Below, one piece after another: positions 61,287-64,000 of a DNA stretch of 64,000 bases (its first letter is position 1; every line of letters begins with the position of its first letter). Source of the stretch: Portunus trituberculatus (taxonomy: Eukaryota; Arthropoda; Malacostraca; Decapoda; Portunidae); assembly GCF_017591435.1 (NCBI RefSeq), contig NC_059276.1, positions 8,970,276 through 9,034,275 on the forward strand, written 5' to 3'. The notes below the pieces were generated by a model that did not search any database, was not told the origin of the DNA, and saw only the letters and a program-made list of their open reading frames with translations. Both the position numbers and the translations under genes were made by a program.

Positions 61287-61400
61287 ATTTACGAGAACAA
61301 GACCAGTTTACGAGTTCGCGTCTCTAATCGATTCAATTGTCAGAAAGAACACGCAGATTTCAATAAAGATTTGCTGGCGACAGAACAGATCAAGAGGACT

Positions 61401-61455
<55 letters not shown>

Positions 61456-61506
61456 TTGTCCATCCTCCATATATATTTCTCCTCCTCCTCCTCCTCCTCC
61501 TTTTAG
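61154..61506. repeat. Foldback: AGG / 14-mer / CA arms in inverted order
   Basis: Left arm: AGG-rich (61160-61203), GAGGATGGACAAGG (61216-61229), (AC)n to 61283. Spacer: 117 unique bases. Right arm: (GT)n 61401-61453, CCTTGTCCATCCTC (61454-61467, exact complement of the 14-mer), then TCC to 61503. Order and sequence of all three parts are mirrored, so this is one inverted repeat of about 105-125 bp arms. Confidence 0.9.
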
Positions 61507-61779
61507 CTATGACTATTTTGTTAGAATTTTCTTACGTATATAATTTGAATTGAATGATATCTGACACTAATTCTATCAAGAGAAGGAGGAAGCAATGGAA
61601 AAATGTGAAGAAAAAGGAATACGGGGAAATGATACAGGAAAAAAGATAAGGGAAGGAAAAAAGGAAAAGAAAAAGTAAGATAAAACAAAATGATAAGGGA
61701 AAGAAAAATGGAAAATGATAAAAACAAGAAAAAAAAACCCTCACTATTGATGAAGAGAACCAAAGGAAAATATAATAAA
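61507..61779. other. A-rich DNA, no gene
   Basis: A-rich GGGAAAGAAAAATGG-type words; the T/F-rich minus-strand frames here are compositional. Confidence 0.5.
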
Positions 61780-62150
61780 AAATGACACCAGAACAACGAC
61801 TAAAATAATAAATAAATAAATGACAAAGAAATAAAAAAAAAAAAACACGGAAAGAATGAGAGAAAATAAAACTTAAAAGCTGAAAAATCAAAACAACCGA
61901 ACAATAACAGAAGCAAAAAATGACACAAAACACGAAAAAAAAAAATAATAATAATAGGAAAGAATGTTAAAAAAACTAACACAAAATGACTAAAAGCTGA
62001 AAATACAAGAAAATCAAAGACAATAGAAGCAAAAATGACAAAATATGAGATGATACCAGAAAAGGAAAAAAATATAAGTAAAAAAAAATACAAGAATACT
62101 AAAGGAAATAGATACAAAAAAATGAAAGAGTATCAGATGACACCAAAAAG
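61780..62150. repeat. A-rich minisatellite, ~117-bp unit
   Basis: AAAAGCTGAAAA-TCAAAAC and AAAAGCTGAAAATACAAG at 61875 and 61992. Both are followed by AATAACAGAAGCAAAAAATG- or CAATAGAAGCAAAAATGAC-type text, and a third partial unit reaches GATGACACCAAAAAGC. Confidence 0.72.
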
Positions 62151-62598
62151 CACAAAATCAAGGCATTGGAGAGCATGAGGCACGCTGGGAACTCATTAAT
62201 AAAGGCATACAAAGGAGAATACAGCGTCATGACCTCATAAATCTGAAGCCCTGGCGTATATTGAGAGATAATGTTGATAAATACAAATGAGTTGCCGAAA
62301 ATGAACGTAAATCACATGCACAGTTTGAGTGAATAATCGTGTCTCTGCAGAAATTTAATAGAGAATGGTGTTAGTTTCTTGATATATTATTTATTGAGAG
62401 ATTTGCGTTTATTTTGGGTTTTTGTTATAAGTTTGTGTATCAATGTAGTGGGTTTTTTTATTATTTCTAGTGCAGTTGTTAATATTATTCATTATTATTT
62501 TTATTACTTAGGGTACAATATTTTATTCTTATTGTAAAAGTAGTGATAATATTGTGAATATATTTATGTACTTTTTTCAACTGCTATTGGTAAAATAT
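62151..62598. other. AT-rich unique DNA, no gene
   Basis: Nothing recognised. Confidence 0.5.
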
Positions 62599-62616
62599 CT
62601 ACTACTGTTACTACTG

Positions 62617-62655
<39 letters not shown>

Positions 62656-62667
62656 TCACTTCTACTG

Positions 62668-62709
<42 letters not shown>

Positions 62710-62723
62710 TTTCTACCACCACC

Positions 62724-62759
<36 letters not shown>
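62599..62759. repeat. (ACT)n block
   Basis: ACT triplets with GCT, ATC and a CAC-type insert (62715-62734). Frames are poly-Leu or poly-Val/Ser artefacts. Confidence 0.97.
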
Positions 62760-62760
<1 letters not shown>

Positions 62761-62929
62761 AAGGAGCGTGTTTGTTCATTAACTATTAACCACATTCCAT
62801 AACATTCCCCTTTTCTTCTTTATTTTCCATTCTTTTAATTTCATCAATCTCAAAAAGCATCACTATTTTTCTAATCTCTTCATCTTTAGTACATTTAGTT
62901 CATCTTTTATATAAACTTCCAAACTGTTA

Positions 62930-62933
<4 letters not shown>

Positions 62934-62967
<34 letters not shown>

Positions 62968-63185
62968 GCTTCTCCAACAATTTCGAGTACACTTATTGCA
63001 AACCACAGTGATTTAGAGCGTCTTTATTGCAACCTGCCGCGATTTGCCACGGGAGGGACGCAGCCTCAGGGAAAAAGAATATATACGTAAAATTTTCTTG
63101 CCACTACTTCTGCACCACGAGGATTTGTTAAGGCGAGACCAGAAGACCAGAAGCTGACGTGAATGGTTGTATGATTAAATTAAAG

Positions 63186-63250
<65 letters not shown>

Positions 63251-63313
63251 ATTTTCGTTCTTAGTTTTAATCTGAGTTGTAATCTCGTGCCTGTCTCATT
63301 GTCTGTATGGCTG

Positions 63314-63358
<45 letters not shown>
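62934..63358. repeat. Three (CT)n arrays in unique DNA
   Basis: CT at 62934-62964, 63185-63247 and 63320-63358. The intervening sequence has no gene. Confidence 0.94.
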
Positions 63359-63360
<2 letters not shown>

Positions 63361-63398
63361 CCACCCCGCCCAACTTGCACTGCTTTACATATGAAAGG

Positions 63399-63446
63399 TG
63401 GAAACGTGGAGCATTTGTGGAGCATTGTGGAGCATTGTGGAACGTT
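63399..63446. repeat. GTGGAGCATT short tandem repeat
   Basis: Five 10-11-base units: GTGGAAAC, GTGGAGCATTT, GTGGAGCATT twice, GTGGAACGTT. Confidence 0.85.
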
Positions 63447-63763
63447 GTAATGGCCTGTGTGGTCCAATTTACTGAGCATTGAGGCTTAGCTAAGATATGC
63501 TCCTCCTTTTCTATTGTTGTTTTTTCTTCGTTTTTTTTCTTCTTGTTTTGAGGAATATAATGTTTTTCTACTGATTAATCGGTTTTTTCTCTTAGTTTTG
63601 TGTTTTCTATCTTCATTGGTACTTCTTTTTTCTTCTTTTCTTTTTCTTCTTTCTTCTTCTCCTCCTCCTCCTTACTGCTCCTCATCTTCCTCCTCCTATT
63701 ACTCATTTTCCTTATGTTTTTCTACTTTATTCATTCAGCTTTACATTTCGAATATTTGTGTAC

Positions 63764-63766
<3 letters not shown>
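63447..63766. other. T-rich DNA, no gene
   Basis: T/C-rich from 63500 with TCC runs at 63658-63700; the frames are compositional. Confidence 0.5.

Positions 63767-63821
<55 letters not shown>
63767..63821. repeat. (CT)n microsatellite
   Basis: 55-base CT array. A short TTTAACCTAACCTAGCC word (TTAGG-like) follows at 63887. Confidence 0.97.
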
Positions 63822-63826
<5 letters not shown>

Positions 63827-64000
63827 AAGGAAGGTAAAAATATAATTGCACACCATTTGAAGTCCCGCCACGAGAAATAGTATATGTTTAACCTAACCTA
63901 GCCATCTCATTTGCTTTCCCTCACGTCCTCCCATCCGATTCAGGTTAGGAACGGTCTCTAGTTAGGATCATGGACGGTCTCTTACCTTCCAAACCTACTG

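Overview
The window looks like intergenic (or very large intronic) DNA from an arthropod nuclear genome, most likely a decapod crustacean, perhaps a crab. The basis is inference: extreme microsatellite density, short CCTAA/TTAGG-type stretches (the arthropod telomere motif), and a decayed LINE 3' end. I see no convincing protein-coding gene, rRNA, tRNA, CRISPR array or prokaryotic feature. Nearly every long open frame is a translation of (AG)n, (AC)n, (AGG)n, (AAG)n or (AGT)n arrays or of long purine- or pyrimidine-biased tracts.

The sequence has four layers. (1) Microsatellites: dozens of di- and trinucleotide arrays, the largest being an (AG)n-(AC)n block at 57967-58442, an all-purine AGG/AAG tract at 42476-42742 and an (ACT)n block at 34751-35076. 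(2) A family of about 210-bp non-autonomous elements, called here the TTAA-MITE. It has imperfect ~25-bp terminal inverted repeats starting CCC, ends in GGG and is flanked by TTAA, as piggyBac-superfamily elements are. I count 18 copies in 64 kb, in both orientations, some tandem or nested. (3) Low-copy degenerate minisatellites (2-9 units, mostly 70-200 bp periods) at more than 20 places. One contains a MITE in one unit but not in its neighbour, giving a paralogous empty site; another has grown out of a MITE end plus its flank. (4) Relics of a non-LTR retrotransposon 3' end, recognised by the reverse-transcriptase C-terminal pattern KLWN-LPASVFP-YDL-SFKR. One lies inside a MITE; three lie in a row at 23037-23495.

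Layout: 0.4-4.4 kb, five MITEs and a T-rich minisatellite; 6-13.4 kb, SSRs and pyrimidine-rich arrays; 13.8-14.6 kb, the MITE/LINE/minisatellite nest; 17.0-17.6 kb, a degenerate array; 21-25.4 kb, four MITEs, a LINE cluster and a minisatellite; 25.8-34.1 kb, CA/GT blocks and four A-rich arrays; 34-45 kb, large trinucleotide and purine blocks; 46-54 kb, sparse low-copy DNA with SSRs, two MITEs and T/C-rich arrays; 55-62 kb, three MITEs, several arrays, the largest AG block and a 350-bp foldback built from two microsatellites. Three short open frames (16794-17000, 39856-40113, 46252-46536) lie in non-repetitive, less AT-rich DNA and are the only places where an exon is worth testing. No pathway or gene cooperation can be inferred.
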